Below, piece by piece: positions 47,792-59,814 of a stretch of 64,000 nt of DNA. The number at the start of each line of letters is the position of its first letter. The stretch's first letter is position 1. The stretch is taken from positions 256,686,294 through 256,750,293 of the forward strand of contig NC_133666.1 of the NCBI RefSeq assembly GCF_037893015.1, in the 5' to 3' direction. This DNA comes from Macrotis lagotis (Eukaryota > Chordata > Mammalia > Peramelemorphia > Peramelidae). The translations under genes and the position numbers were made by a program. The notes below the pieces were generated by a model. The model was given only the letters and a program-made list of their open reading frames with translations, did not search any database and was not told the DNA's origin.

Positions 47792-48080
47792 GTTTGCCCT
47801 TTGTTCTCAAAGAAGACCATAACATCAAGAAGGTGATGCCATGTTATATAAGGAAAGGGGGGAGGGGGAGGGGGGAAGGAGCAGCTGTGCTAAGTCACCA
47901 GCTTCACATTTTCCTGAGTCCAGTAGCCAGATATGGAGCAGGAAGACTGAAGATGATTCTGGATGTGAGACTATCAGGTTTAAGTGACTTGCCCAAGGTC
48001 ACACAGCTAATAAGTCAGAGGTCAGATTTGAAATTAGGGCCTCCCAACTTCAGAACCAGTGCTCCACTCATTGTGCCCTG
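47792..48080 (+). mobile_element. Composite marsupial repeat, copy 2, with a G-rich expansion
   Basis: Collinear with 42068-42331 (ctcaaagaagaccataacat, aggtgatgccatg, gctaagtcaccagcttcac, then inverted CORE-SINE). A run of three G-tracts at 47857-47875 replaces the 'gagggggtg' of copy 1. Confidence 0.78.
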
Positions 48081-48868
48081 GACCAAGGTTTTCTTAAGTT
48101 TACAATCAGCAGTGTACCCACTAAAGATTAATTTTTTAAATATCAAAAAAAGTTTTGATCATTTTTTGATGGAAATGTCTTAAAATTCTATTATATTTAT
48201 TGTTTCAAATTTATGTATTGTATCTATTCCCAAAAGGATAAAAATGAGGGCCATTGAATTTCTTAAAATAAAAAATTTGAAAAAAAGTTCAGATCTTTGC
48301 CGACCAATGTTTGTTTTGTTTAATTTAAATGGAAATGGTTAAAATAAAAATTTCCTAGCCCTGTTAGTATTAAAAATAGAGAATTTATGGAATTTAATGT
48401 TTTCTTATATATATATCATTATGAAAATAAATCATCTACTATCTTATATAGTAATACTTCTAGTGGCCATGAAGGTGAGAGTGCTCTACTGGTTTATCTC
48501 TACATAGAATATACTCATATCATTAAAACTTTTGAGGCTTTATATCTGTTTTGAGTAGCTAGATTTTCTGTCTTTTTCCTTGATTTTATATTGTCAGTTG
48601 TAACTTTTACTCACTGTAAATGTGTCTGCCCTTAACAGCTTTCGTTTTAATTTACTCCTTCTAATCTGCTGTGGCCTTCAAAACCAGTTTATTATTGTAA
48701 TGGGTCTTTGCATGGGTGTATACCTAGACCCCATAAGATGGAAGCATCCACCGGAGCCTGTGTTTGTGAGAATCAATGTATGGTGGATATTCTGTGTTAT
48801 TCCATTATGGGGTGGGGAGGGAGCCTCCTCTTTCTATTGACTGTATAGTTGGAACTGCCTGTGAAGCA

Positions 48869-48896
48869 GTTTCTCTCTCTCTCTCTCTCTCTCTCT
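48869..48896 (+). repeat. (CT)n microsatellite
   Basis: About 14 CT units. Confidence 0.95.
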
Positions 48897-51454
48897 GAGT
48901 GGAGTCATTTACTCATAGCAAGAGCACCAAGTAGTAACTTAATGGGTTGGGGTTGGGGTGGGATTTGGGAATGAGAGGATGAGGAATGGTAGAAGGCTTG
49001 TCTCCCCTTTATTCTCTGTGGACCCCAAGAAAGAGATTAGTGGTTTGGTCTTGTTTTGTTTGTCCTTTCCAGTTCTAGGTGTAGAAAGTACTATATATCC
49101 AACCTAGAGATTAAGCCATAAGGACCTTGGAGTTCAAAATTCCAAGCTGGATGATACTGCCAACACCACAGAAAAACTCTGAACAGAAACAACCCCAGGG
49201 GAGACTTAGAACTTGGAGGGACTGATGTACTAGGAACTGAGTTAAAAATTGTTAAAAATAAAAAAAATTGTGAACCTCATTTCCCTCCTCCAAAGTGGTT
49301 TTTCTGAGGAGGGGGGGGTGTATCAGTAGATTAGGAAATGTTTGCTTTTGCTGTATCTTTGGGGAAAATACTCCTTTGTAAAAACTAATCTGATTTAAAC
49401 AATTAAATGGAAGTGGGGAACCTTAGTTCCTAATAGGGAACAATTCAGTAGGGCTTAAACCAGTGACAGAGAGGAGGGATTCCATCCCTATCTCAGGGCA
49501 CAGGAGAACACTATAGGGAAGAGGTGAAACTGTAACTACCCTAGCCTTCAGGTAGTTGGGGCAAGATTTAGCACTGCTATACTAAGACTGTAGTCAACCA
49601 ATAAAGAGACTATAAATGAGGGCCCAAAGGACCATCCTATGACTAAAGGGCAGAAGTTTACTTTGTTTTAAAAAAAGAAAAAGTTGTTCAGAGGCTCTTT
49701 TTGTCTCATTCCTGTTAATTGGTTATTTCATATATGTGAGGCTATCAAATACTTGCCCTTTAAGTAAAAGAGATGTAAATACATGTATCTATTTTGTACT
49801 ATCACGACCTTTCTGAAATAATGATTCCTGGTCTTTTGTTCAGAATAACCCAGCTAGAGAACCATACAAGATGTATAAAAAAAAAAAAAGTTAATTTTAT
49901 ACTCAACTAACAGTAGACTGCCTTCCCTCCTACACTCCTCAAGTAGAAAGTTTTGGATAAATCCAAACTTAGTTTTCAGTTGATCATATTTTGGTTGATC
50001 TCATCAGTGTCATTTTCAGATACTCTAATATTATAAAATATATAACATTTTCCTGAATTTAAAATGCTCACAATTAAAATTAAAACATAATTACATATTT
50101 TATGAAGGTTTTCTTTTTTAATAAATGGGATAGAAAGTAAATATTTGCAAACTGAAAAAATTGAATTTTTAAAAATAAAAGTATATTCAAGATCTGTTTC
50201 TGCTTCTAGAGTTTAATTAAGACTCTCTAGTGCTCTGTATACTCTAGCTTAATGGGACAAAGGAAATAGAACTTCCCATGCCTTCCCCGGGAAAACTATT
50301 ACTTATTTTGAGATTTTCTTTGTGCTCTACTAAATTTCCTGGATTCTCAAATACCATGGCCAGTGGAAAGCAAGCACTAGTACAAAAGTTGTTCTACCAA
50401 GCTGGATATGAATCTTATGACAGACTGTTGCCTAGCTAAGTCTGGAGAGGTTCAGGAGAAGGTTGGTCACCAAATGGGTGATGACAACTCAAGAAGAGAT
50501 TAGACAAACTGGGCTGTTGGGACACCCTAGGATTTTGCCCATTGTCATCTTCAGGTAATGACATCTATGACATCTTTTTCTGATTCATTTTCCCCTCCAA
50601 CTCTTGAGTTTCTCTGTTCCCCATTGAACAGTAATAGCTGTAGCAGGGGAGCTCTGGTTACTAGTTAACTTTCCCATGTGGTGCTAATTCTAATAATGCT
50701 CTGTCTCTACCATAGTGTACCCCAAATAAGCATTCACACAAAGAATAACCCATAGTGCTAAGGTGGGGGTCCTCTAGCTCTGATGGAAAGCTGGACCCCA
50801 GTAGGGTAGCATGAGCTATGCAAAAAAACCACCTCTTAAGAGTGTCCTCATTGGGGGGGGCGGGGAATGGAGCAACTCTTCAGGAGTGGTGTCCTAACTG
50901 CTTTGAACTGGTCAATCTCGCAGAATTCCAAGAAGTACACCAAAATAGTGTGTTCTTTAGCTCTCCTGGAGAGCTGGAACTTTACCAGGTGGCGAGACAC
51001 TCCACCAACAGCCCATTCTCTGGAACTGGCACTTCTCCCTCCCTGAACCTGGGTGGGTGGGGGGGAGGAGAGAAGGAACTCAAACTGCTATCAGTCAAAT
51101 TGGAAGGGATAGGCTTAATAAAGAGGGGGTCGAGGACATTTCTCATCTTCCAGAGTCCAAGGGCTTTGAACAATCTCTTGACTAGCTTGCCAATGAATGT
51201 TGCCAGAAAGAGGGCAGCTGTGATTCATTTAGTGAGGAAATACCAGAACTCTTTTACCCAGGGAGTTACACAGGATGCACTAATGGCTTACAAATTATCA
51301 CAAAAAGTTCTCAAGTTGGGTCAAGCTGATTAGCAGGAGTTAAAGAAAAGAAAGGCTAAAGTGAAGGGGAATCGGGTTTAGGTATTTCAATGAGGTAAGA
51401 GTCAGATGAGAACAACGGAAGAGGATTATTCAAGTTAAAAAGATGAGTTTCAGG

Positions 51455-51600
51455 GGAGGCTTAGGTGGCGCAATGGATAGAGCACCAACCCTGGAGTAAG
51501 GAGTACCTGAGTTCAAATTCGACCTCGACACTTAATTACCTAGCTGTGTGGCCTTGAGCAAGCCACTTAACCCCAACTGCCTTGCAAAAAAAAAAAAAGA
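51455..51600 (+). mobile_element. WSINE1-like SINE, sense
   Basis: 'ggcttaggtggcgcaatgga' to 'aactgccttgc' plus A-tail. Low divergence, so a younger copy. Flanking repeat not clear. Confidence 0.93.
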
Positions 51601-51619
51601 TTATTTTCTTAGAAGGTAA

Positions 51620-51770
51620 TAAAGTTAAACAAAAAGCCAATTACAAGCTGGGAAAGAAAGTGAGTTTCTAAGGAGATGGTCAAGGTTAAACAGACAGTTA
51701 CAAGTTGGGAAAGGAGGTGAGTAATAAAGTTAAGCAAAAAGTGATGGTTGAGAGATGAGCTAAGTTAAAA
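51620..51770 (+). repeat. Degenerate tandem array of about 40-60-bp units
   Basis: Units begin 'gttaaacaaaaagccaatta', 'gttaaacagacagttacaag', 'gttaagcaaaaagtgatgg' and 'gttaaaaaggaaatg', each followed by 'gggaaag' and 'gtgagt'-like blocks in the first two. Units shorten from left to right. Confidence 0.6.
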
Positions 51771-52270
51771 AGGAAATGAAAGGAAACTTGGATCAACATA
51801 GAACAGCATCATGGTGCTGGGAACCACATTGGTCCAGCAGCATGGAACTAGATCATGTGGATCCATCCAAGTGTAGAGAAAGATAGGGGAGAAGAGACCA
51901 GAACAGCCCTGCTGGGAGTACAACAGGAAAAGAGAGAACTTACCCAGGAAGGAGTTGCTTATACCCTTAGGTGGAGCTTTCCACTGTGTATGCCAGAGGG
52001 GAAATTTCTGAGGAGTGGCTAATACCTGATTTAAGGCAATAGCATGAGCATCCTTCCTTAGCAGAAGCATGCTTGGCATCTATTGGCACCATTCATGTTT
52101 CTGCCCCAAGGGCATGGCCAAGGTCGGACACGGATTACTGGAGGGGGTTTCTAAAAGTCAATTAACAATACAGGAAAATTACAAGACTCATTTCCAATAC
52201 AAAAGGCTATAACATTTCTTTGTGTCTAGAGCTTCCCTGCAACATTTATCTTCTGTCCTTTGTCCCCATT
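51771..52270 (-). mobile_element. Possible LTR, antisense, unclassified
   Basis: On the minus strand a TATA-like 'gggtataagcaactcc' (about 51954-51968) is followed by a C/T-rich R/U5-like region. A strong splice-donor-like 'ctgggtaagtt' lies just downstream. No partner LTR and no clear ends. The 35 bp at 51937-51971 are repeated at 52808-52842. Confidence 0.3.
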
Positions 52271-52807
52271 GCCCTCTACTGACACCGGCAATAAGGGAAA
52301 AATATCTCAGAGGACTGAGGAAGTGAATCTGAAAGTCTCCTCAAACCTGGTTTGAGGAAGATATGCATGATGGTTGTGGGGTGGATGATCTTAGATGTCT
52401 CTTTTCCTTAATCTAAATATATATTCCTATTATTTTATGGAGAACTAAAATGATGGTTTGGCTTATTACAGATGAAACTGAAGTTACAAACAGGTTGGGT
52501 TGTAGAAGGGGAGAAAAATTAAACTCTACATGACTGCCCTTTAAATTCTTTCTTGTATCAGGAAGTAATTGGAAAACAATACTTTTTTTTTAGGTGTAGA
52601 AAACTAGTAATGAATGGCGCTCCCCAGAGTTTGTACTGAGTCCCTGAGTCAGGAAAATGCAGCTTACTACAATTAATTTAGAAGTTATTAAATAAGGACT
52701 TAATTTGCTAAATAAATAACTTTTGCTCACCCACCAGAAGACTTTTCTCATTTCTTTCCCTCAACTGCAATTTCTATAATCATTCTTTTAAGCCTTTCAT
52801 GCCAAAA

Positions 52808-52878
52808 AACTTACCCAGGAAGGAGTTGCTTATACCCTTAGGCCTCATTCACCTCATTTGCCTCATTCACCTCATTTG
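52808..52878 (+). repeat. Exact 35-bp duplicate joined to an 18-bp tandem repeat
   Basis: 52808-52842 equals 51937-51971 at all 35 positions. Directly after it, cctcattcacctcatttg occurs twice (52843-52860, 52861-52878) with no change. Confidence 0.92.
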
Positions 52879-54120
52879 CCTCTACGCCACAACCATACTA
52901 TCAGTTACAAAGACATTCAGGGTGCCTGGGAAGAGACTTCCACTAAAGGACCAACAATGACCCAGATAGAAAATCTTGTCTGTCTCTCTCACTAGTGAAA
53001 TTAACTGAACATTCAGGTTCTCACTGACATTAATGGAGAGTCACATTGAAGTAAACAAATATGAACACAAGTCAACATTGTTGAGACCTACATATATCTA
53101 TGTATATGGCCTTTGTATCAAAACATGAAGAGTCTGATTGTAACTGCTGTCAATATGCAGTTATACATATGTAATATGTAGGTGTGGCTGAAAAACCTAA
53201 TGCTTTTCATATGCATTACATGCTTTTCTTATGTATAACATGCTTTGTTTCCCACACATCCTCCTTACAAGTGAAGAAGACTCTGGGATTTGAAGATCAG
53301 CCCTCTGACTTGTTCCAGAATGAAGATTTCTTACCTTAGCTCTTCCTTCTATTTCTAGTTGAACCCCAGATGCCCATTCCACCTAGCCACCTACCAGGAC
53401 ACTTGGGACCAACCAGCATGGATATTTAGTTCTCTAATAAGCTTCTTCTCTACCTCTACTGCCAAACTCATACTTTTTTTGCCTCTGGACCAAGGAATAC
53501 TAACTGAATTGATATTTATGGGAATTAGAGAAAGGAATAGAATAGGAATTGGAAAACCATTTTCCCTTCCCACCCTGACCTTACTCAGAATTCACTTGAA
53601 CATCTCTTATCCTTAATCCCCACCAAATGGTTACTAAACACTCGTCTCACCCCTACAGGAAGATACCGAGAACAATCACTTTTTTCCCTATCTTTAGGCC
53701 CTTTCTTCCTCTACAATAGTTATGTGCCTAGGATTTTCTAGCCTTCCAGCTACAAGGTGGACAGGACTGTTTATAATAATTCAGCAAGCAGAATCACCAA
53801 CTGTAATCATTTCATTAAGACTGAGGACCACCTGGCCTTACCATCTGTCCTGCTGTTACTCCCTAAGGACAACCAGACATCCATCTGCTCAACTATTGTA
53901 TCTTCAGATCTCTCTCCTCCCCCCAACCCCCTACCATATTGCCATTTTCTTTAGAAATATATCCTAGGGCCCTCTGGGTCTTGCCATGTACTCTGGCATA
54001 GGAATCCATAGATTCCTGGATCTTTCCACCTGCCCTAAAGCAAAGTTCTTCCATAAATGTTGTCTCCCCAAATAGAGCAACAACAAGGATTGTCTTGTTT
54101 TTATATTCGCCCTTCCAACC

Positions 54121-54143
54121 ATTTCTCTCTCTCTCTCTCTCTC
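54121..54143 (+). repeat. (CT)n microsatellite and adjacent L2 3' end
   Basis: About 11 CT units, then at 54165-54240 'gctcatagtaagtgcttaac' and 'cttaataaatgtg', an L2 3' end. Confidence 0.8.
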
Positions 54144-54604
54144 ACCCTTCCCAACCCTACCCCTCTTTCCTTACTGTTTAGCTCATAGTAAGTGCTTAAC
54201 AAATTGTTTTTTATTTATTTCTTAATAAATGTGTTCAATCATTACCATTGTTAATAGGAAGGATATCATAATTTAGTGCCTTATAGATCCATTCTGGAGC
54301 CATGGGAATGGGAAATGGTCATTAGGTCCCAGGAACAAGAAAGCTAGATTACTCATTCTTCATGTTAGACTTCATTTTTCCCTTGAAAATTTGATTTATA
54401 TATGAAGCAGCACAACAGAGAGAATAGCCTACTGGTGGACAAACCCAAGTTTTAGCAAGGTAGTTCATCATTTGTTAAGTTCACAAGAGTAGTTGATTAC
54501 CTCCATGGCCCTGAAGTGGGCCATGTTCGAATATCAGGTTTCAATTGCACTGCAACTCTACAAGCATGAGTTACTTTGGTAGTAAAGCTAGTAAAGACTT
54601 TAGA

Positions 54605-54735
54605 TGTCTTTTAGTTCAATATCTTTATTTTAAAGGTTAAAGAAGTGAGGTCCAGAAAAGTCACCCAGATAGTAAGTTGCAAAGTCAAATTCTTCTGGGT
54701 CTAATTCTAGTGTTCTTGCCATTGAACTGCACTAT
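54605..54735 (-). mobile_element. MIR-like CORE-SINE, antisense
   Basis: 'gttaaagaagtgaggtccag' and 'acccagatagtaagttgc'. Confidence 0.65.
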
Positions 54736-54860
54736 GCCCATAGACCCTCTTCAAGAATGACCAAAAGAAAAAAAGAAAAAAGAAAAAAATGACTCTTGTT
54801 GATGTTTCATGTTTCCACTCTCATTGGTGGTATAAGATTCTATGGGAGGACATACCTGTT

Positions 54861-54899
54861 TGTGTGTGTGTGTGTGTGTGTGTGACACACACACACACA
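54861..54899 (+). repeat. (TG)12 followed directly by (AC)7, a near-perfect palindrome
   Basis: TG units at 54861-54884 switch to AC units at 54885-54899, giving 15-bp inverted arms around a single G. Confidence 0.96.
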
Positions 54900-55424
54900 G
54901 AGGGGGGCGGGTTTACCTTGTTGTTTATTTCCCCATATTGTTTAATTGTCTTTTGAATGAATTGTGCTTACTGGTTTGGTAAAAGAGATGAAGTCAGAGG
55001 TTCAAATTTGAATCTGGAGATAGTTTTCCAGGGAGAGGATATGATCAAGAGGTATAATTCTTGTAATTTCTATCAATACCTTGCTCTATTTTATATTTAA
55101 ATGTCCTAAAATACTTATCAAGTAGATGGAGGAAGGAAGAAAATGGCTGCATCTTCCATATTTTCCACCCCCCAACTCTATTGCTTTTTGTATCAAAGAT
55201 GTATATAATTCAATCCAAAATGATATAGACCATTCTGGAAAATGGCATACCTAACTCTAAAAGGTCTCTGAATGTTTCATGGAGCCAATGAAGCTATGTC
55301 TATGTCTATGTTCATGGTGGTAGGAGAATAAAGTCCAAGAATTATTTCAACTTATTGGACTTTTGGTTTAAATAAATAATTTATCTACATAAAATATTGC
55401 CTACTTGGAAGGACTGATAATTTA

Positions 55425-55769
<345 letters not shown>

Positions 55770-56179
55770 TCACTTCTCAAACTTCAGTCCCACTTAACAG
55801 AGAAGTGTTACTCAAGGAGGATTCCTGAAAGCATTTAATCTATAGTATCCAGTCTTATAAACAAATACTGCTGACACATTTCTCACTAAAAGTGCCCTTA
55901 TGAGTAACAGCTCTTAAACAAGCTTCCCAAGGGTTTCTTTTTTCCCTGCAGTAATATGGGTAATTTAAAATTATAAAGTTTTAAATAATTTAAATGCCCA
56001 GGCATTTCTGGACTTAAAAAAAAATCTCTATTCCTGAAAAATTCCCTAGTCTTCCATGAACCACTTGTAAAGATGCCTCCCCTTTCCCCAACTAAATGAA
56101 GTGGAATCAAGTTTTGGAGGCTACTATACTAGAGTCATATTTCTTTTTATCTCCTTTCACATATTCTAGATTCCAACTA

Positions 56180-56545
56180 AATTGTATTACTTAATGTTCC
56201 CAGAACCTGACATCCCATCTCTTTTCACCTCTGCCTATTGGCACAAGCTGTCCTCCAGACTTGGAATGTCCTCCTTTCTTATTTCTACTTCTCAGAATAT
56301 TTATTTTTCTTCATCATTTAGCTCAGCATTTTACTACAGAAGTCTTTCTAGATTCCTCTGTTTCTCAGCAATTTCTCCTTCCTCAAATTATCATATGGAT
56401 ATAAAACTAAAGGTTTATTCAAAGATCTTCCAATTGAATGTAAGTCACTTGAAAGCAAGGTCTCTTTTTGTTGCTTTTTCTTTGTATCCCCAATGTTTTG
56501 GACACTTAATAAACCCTTGCATTTGAATTTAATTTAATCAAAAAT
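56180..56545 (+). mobile_element. L2 LINE 3'UTR fragment
   Basis: 'cacaagctgtcctccagact', 'tggaatgtcctcctttctt', 'gaatgtaagtcacttgaaag' and 'gacacttaataaacccttg' follow L2 3'UTR order. Confidence 0.72.
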
Positions 56546-56724
56546 AATTATGATGATTTTTCAACACAATGCTCCTCTAAAATCAGATAACCAGAAAATA
56601 AAGATATGAATTTACTTATACCAAAGTTAAATTGCTTGCCAGACTATTTTCCCCTGTGGTCAACTATCTGTAACACATTTGTTTTAATTTAGAGATACAC
56701 TTTGTAAATAGAAGAGAATAATAG

Positions 56725-56905
56725 GTTGGGAAAGGAGAGGGGGTAAGGAAGGAAGGGGAAAAGTGGGAAGAGGAAAAATAGTAAAGTAGTGGGGAGGAAA
56801 AAGAAGAATGAAGGGAGAGGGGAGAGGTTGGGAAAGGAGGGGGTAGGAAGGGAAGAGAGGAAAAAAAGAAAGAAAAGGGAAAAGAGAAGGGAAGGAAGAA
56901 AATTC
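56725..56905 (+). repeat. Purine-rich (G/A) low-complexity tract
   Basis: About 180 bp of mixed GGGA, GGAA and GAAA units with few pyrimidines on the plus strand. A minus-strand open frame across it is an artefact of composition. Confidence 0.85.
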
Positions 56906-57404
56906 TGATAATTGTTAACTAGTAAAACTCTAGCTGTATAAATTCTTAATTTACATTTAGAAATAGTCCAGGACATTGTACTGAAATCATTGTGGTAGTG
57001 AGCATGATCATCTTCCCTCTGGTTTTAATTTTTCACTATGTTTTCACTGATATCACAATGAGAAAGTTCCCACTATTAGGGCAGATGGGCATCCCCTCCC
57101 CTTATAGGGTGATATCCACTATATGACAGAAGTAGAGCCTGAATTGAGATTTTGTGACTCTATACTCATTATAAAATATTGCCTCTTTCTTACTTTTTTT
57201 TCTGTTAATAGGCAAGAGACAAAAGTGGAAAGTGAAATGTACTAGCAGCTACAATCACACTATTAGGAAGTTTTGTTTAATTAACCTTTGGAGGAATACT
57301 TTTTGTCAATGGGTTTGTATAGATGCTGGTTGGGAAATGTTTGTGTCAAAATAAAATATAAACCCCCCAAATTTGTTAGGTAGTTAAAAAAAAAGAGAAC
57401 ATAA

Positions 57405-57600
57405 AAAAGTGACAGCATGACCTAACAGGTAGAGGATTAGCATTGGAGTCAGAAGACCTGGGGTCTAGTCTGGCCTCTAACACAATCTAGCTGTAACATT
57501 CTGAATTAGTAACTTAAGACCAAGGTGCAAATAACTTGGAGATCCAGTTGTGGAGGAAATTTCCACCCTGGGAAATCACAGATCCAGACCAAAAATTAAA
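57405..57600 (+). mobile_element. CORE-SINE, sense, diverged 3' body
   Basis: 'ggagtcagaagacctggggt', then 'aataacttggagatccagtt' and 'ggaggaaatttccaccctgg', related to the body seen at 490-665. Confidence 0.6.
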
Positions 57601-58624
57601 ATAAGTAAGATTTTGGAATAATTTGGAGTAATTAGGTGGGGTCATTTAAGTTTGGGATAGTTAGGTTTAAATTATTTTTTTCAGTACAAAATTTTTTATT
57701 TGGAATAAAGCCAAAAGAGTACAGGTTAAATTTAAGAAAGGGGGAGAAGGGGAAAAAAGGCAGAAAGCTCAAAGATTAATTGGAGCACATTTCTGCTTAG
57801 GTTGCATCTTCACTTCTCAATGCCATTCATCTGAAAATGCTGATTATGTTTAATTAAATAATGCAAGGGTTGGATTTGTCTCCTGCCTTAAGTGGGTCAA
57901 TGGTAAAATATCATATATAATTATTTTGAAAAAGTGGTGTATGTGTTTTTTCTAAATTCTAGAGGCTATTTCCTAAGGGAAAAAAACATGGTGGGGGGGT
58001 GGGAGAGAGAGGTGAATGGTTGGTCCTTATGCAGCACTTCAATACTCATAATTAATACTCATTTCCAAAGCCCATTTAAGTAATGAGAAAAATCGTTTCC
58101 AGCCATGTGAAGACATAAGTCAGGAAAATGGACCTGTCCTTAGCTAAATGTGTGATGGGGGGTGCAGTGAGTGAGCCATCTGTGGGAGAGACAGGTGCTT
58201 CAACAAAACAAAATCTGATCTAGTCCTTTGCTTTGCCTCCTGTGGAACAGGATAAGAGCAGCTTCCCCTCTCACTTTGGTCTCAAAGTCCTGCCCTAGGC
58301 AAGGCTTTGAAGCAGACAAAAATGTCTTTGGTGAATGTCCCACTTTCTCTTTCAATGCCGTTCCTTTTCAACATTTCGGTGATTAGGTGCCAGCATGCAG
58401 GCCTTTCCAGTGGCTGCCCATCCATCCAGTGGTCCTCTGCAGAGTTACATGCTCTTAATTTTCCCTGACCATCTTCACTCTGCTCCACCTAGATTCATTT
58501 GCCCTGAATTCCTGTCTGGGGGCCTTATTAGCCTCTAAAATGATACCAACTGATTACAGTTAATGTTCTAATTACTATAGCTGAACTATAACAAGGGTAT
58601 TCTACAGGCAGTGCTTCAACTCAA

Positions 58625-58810
58625 AGACTGGCTAGAGGGGGCCAGTAGGAGGTTGGCTGTAGGGCTGTAAGGGGCTTAGGGGCCATCTCAGCCAACCTCC
58701 TCATTTGAAAGATGAGGAGAGGCCCTGGGGGAAGGAAAATTGATTAGTCCAAGATCACAAAAACCCAGTTATCCTAGAGCCAGTACTTATCCCTTGTATC
58801 TTGCTGTTTC
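58625..58810 (-). mobile_element. MIR-like CORE-SINE, antisense
   Basis: 'cctcatttgaaagatgaggag' and 'agtccaagatcacaaaaacc'. A further MIR 3' fragment lies at about 58900-58975. Confidence 0.65.
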
Positions 58811-59248
58811 CTAAGGGGCATTTATTTCTGTGGCTGACCTCTCAGTACTCCTCAATGACAGCTGCTTCACTTCTATGTAGGGCTACCTCATCTGCCTTAT
58901 GTAATATAATTAATAACTAATATGTAAAACATTTTAAGGTTTGGAAAATATTTTGTACATTATCTCATTTTACTGTACACACAGAGATACAATAGAAACT
59001 GCTGGATATAGTATAAATATTCAGTAGAACACCTGTAGCTAAGAATAAATATTCCATTAAACAAGGAAATATTACTGCATTAAGAACTAAAAACATGTCT
59101 CTGGGAGCTCTTTTCCTAAAACATAATTCAGTTCTTCAAAAGATCTTCAATTTCATCATGAGGGGTAAAGCTCACCATTAACCACTGTAGTGCCTCCTTT
59201 CATTAGTAGGTGACTTCATGATTTATTGGGGTCAAAAATACTCATTAC

Positions 59249-59262
59249 CTGTAATCAGTCTT
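59249..59262 (-). CDS. Low-confidence 14-nt microexon candidate upstream of the known exons
   Basis: On the minus strand a very strong acceptor (cttccatcctttctcgtctccag) is followed after 14 nt by a moderate donor (TTACAG|gtaatg). Read from phase 0 it gives K-T-D-Y and leaves AG, which the first base of the 55595-55725 exon completes as Ser. The fit in phase has a one-in-three chance of being accidental, so this is only a candidate. Confidence 0.2.
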
Positions 59263-59284
59263 CTGGAGACGAGAAAGGATGGAA

Positions 59285-59520
59285 GTAAGCATATGTCTCA
59301 GGCATAGTGCTAAGCTATTTTTGTCCATCTTATTTCAATTGATCCTCACAATCAAGATGGAAGACTATTCCCATTCTACAGTTTAAGGAAACTTAGGCAA
59401 AGAGGTTAAGTGAATTGTTTGGTATCACTCAGCTGGGAGTTATTTGAGGTCAAAGTTGAACTCAGGTCTCCCTGACTCCAACCCCAGCAATCTGTCCACT
59501 GGGCCATCTAGTTGCCTCTC
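59285..59520 (-). mobile_element. MIR/Ther-like CORE-SINE, antisense, near full length
   Basis: 'gatcctcacaatcaagatgg', 'cattctacagtttaaggaaa', 'gtatcactcagctgggagtt' and 'ggccatctagttgcctc'. Confidence 0.78.
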
Positions 59521-59814
59521 AGGCAGACCAATCCTCAGACTAAAAATTCCAAATTGTCGGGTCCAAAGACAAAGACATTTCAGATTGGAAAGAAGTGCCA
59601 CAGCTAGAGTTCCCAGATTGGTGTTTGACCTCTACGCTACATTGAGGCTGTGGAAGGGGAGTTTAGTAGACAGACTCTAAAATAAACAACACAGATAATA
59701 TTAAAAGTATCTTGAAGATCAAAATGTTTTCATATTACATCTAAAGTCAGTATATTTTAGACCATTTTAAGATAAGGAAAATAGAGGTGAACAGTTTGTT
59801 TATTATAAATAATC

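Noticed and set aside
49400..49640. LTR-like promoter (caaccaat then tataaatg)
   Set aside because: Motifs too short, and no boundaries or partner found.
52846..52880. Start of a CRISPR-like or satellite array
   Set aside because: Only two adjacent 18-bp units with no spacers; a vertebrate nuclear context.
53333..53382. Minus-strand donor-like GCTAAG|gtaaga with 16 open codons upstream
   Set aside because: No acceptable acceptor and an in-frame stop directly upstream.
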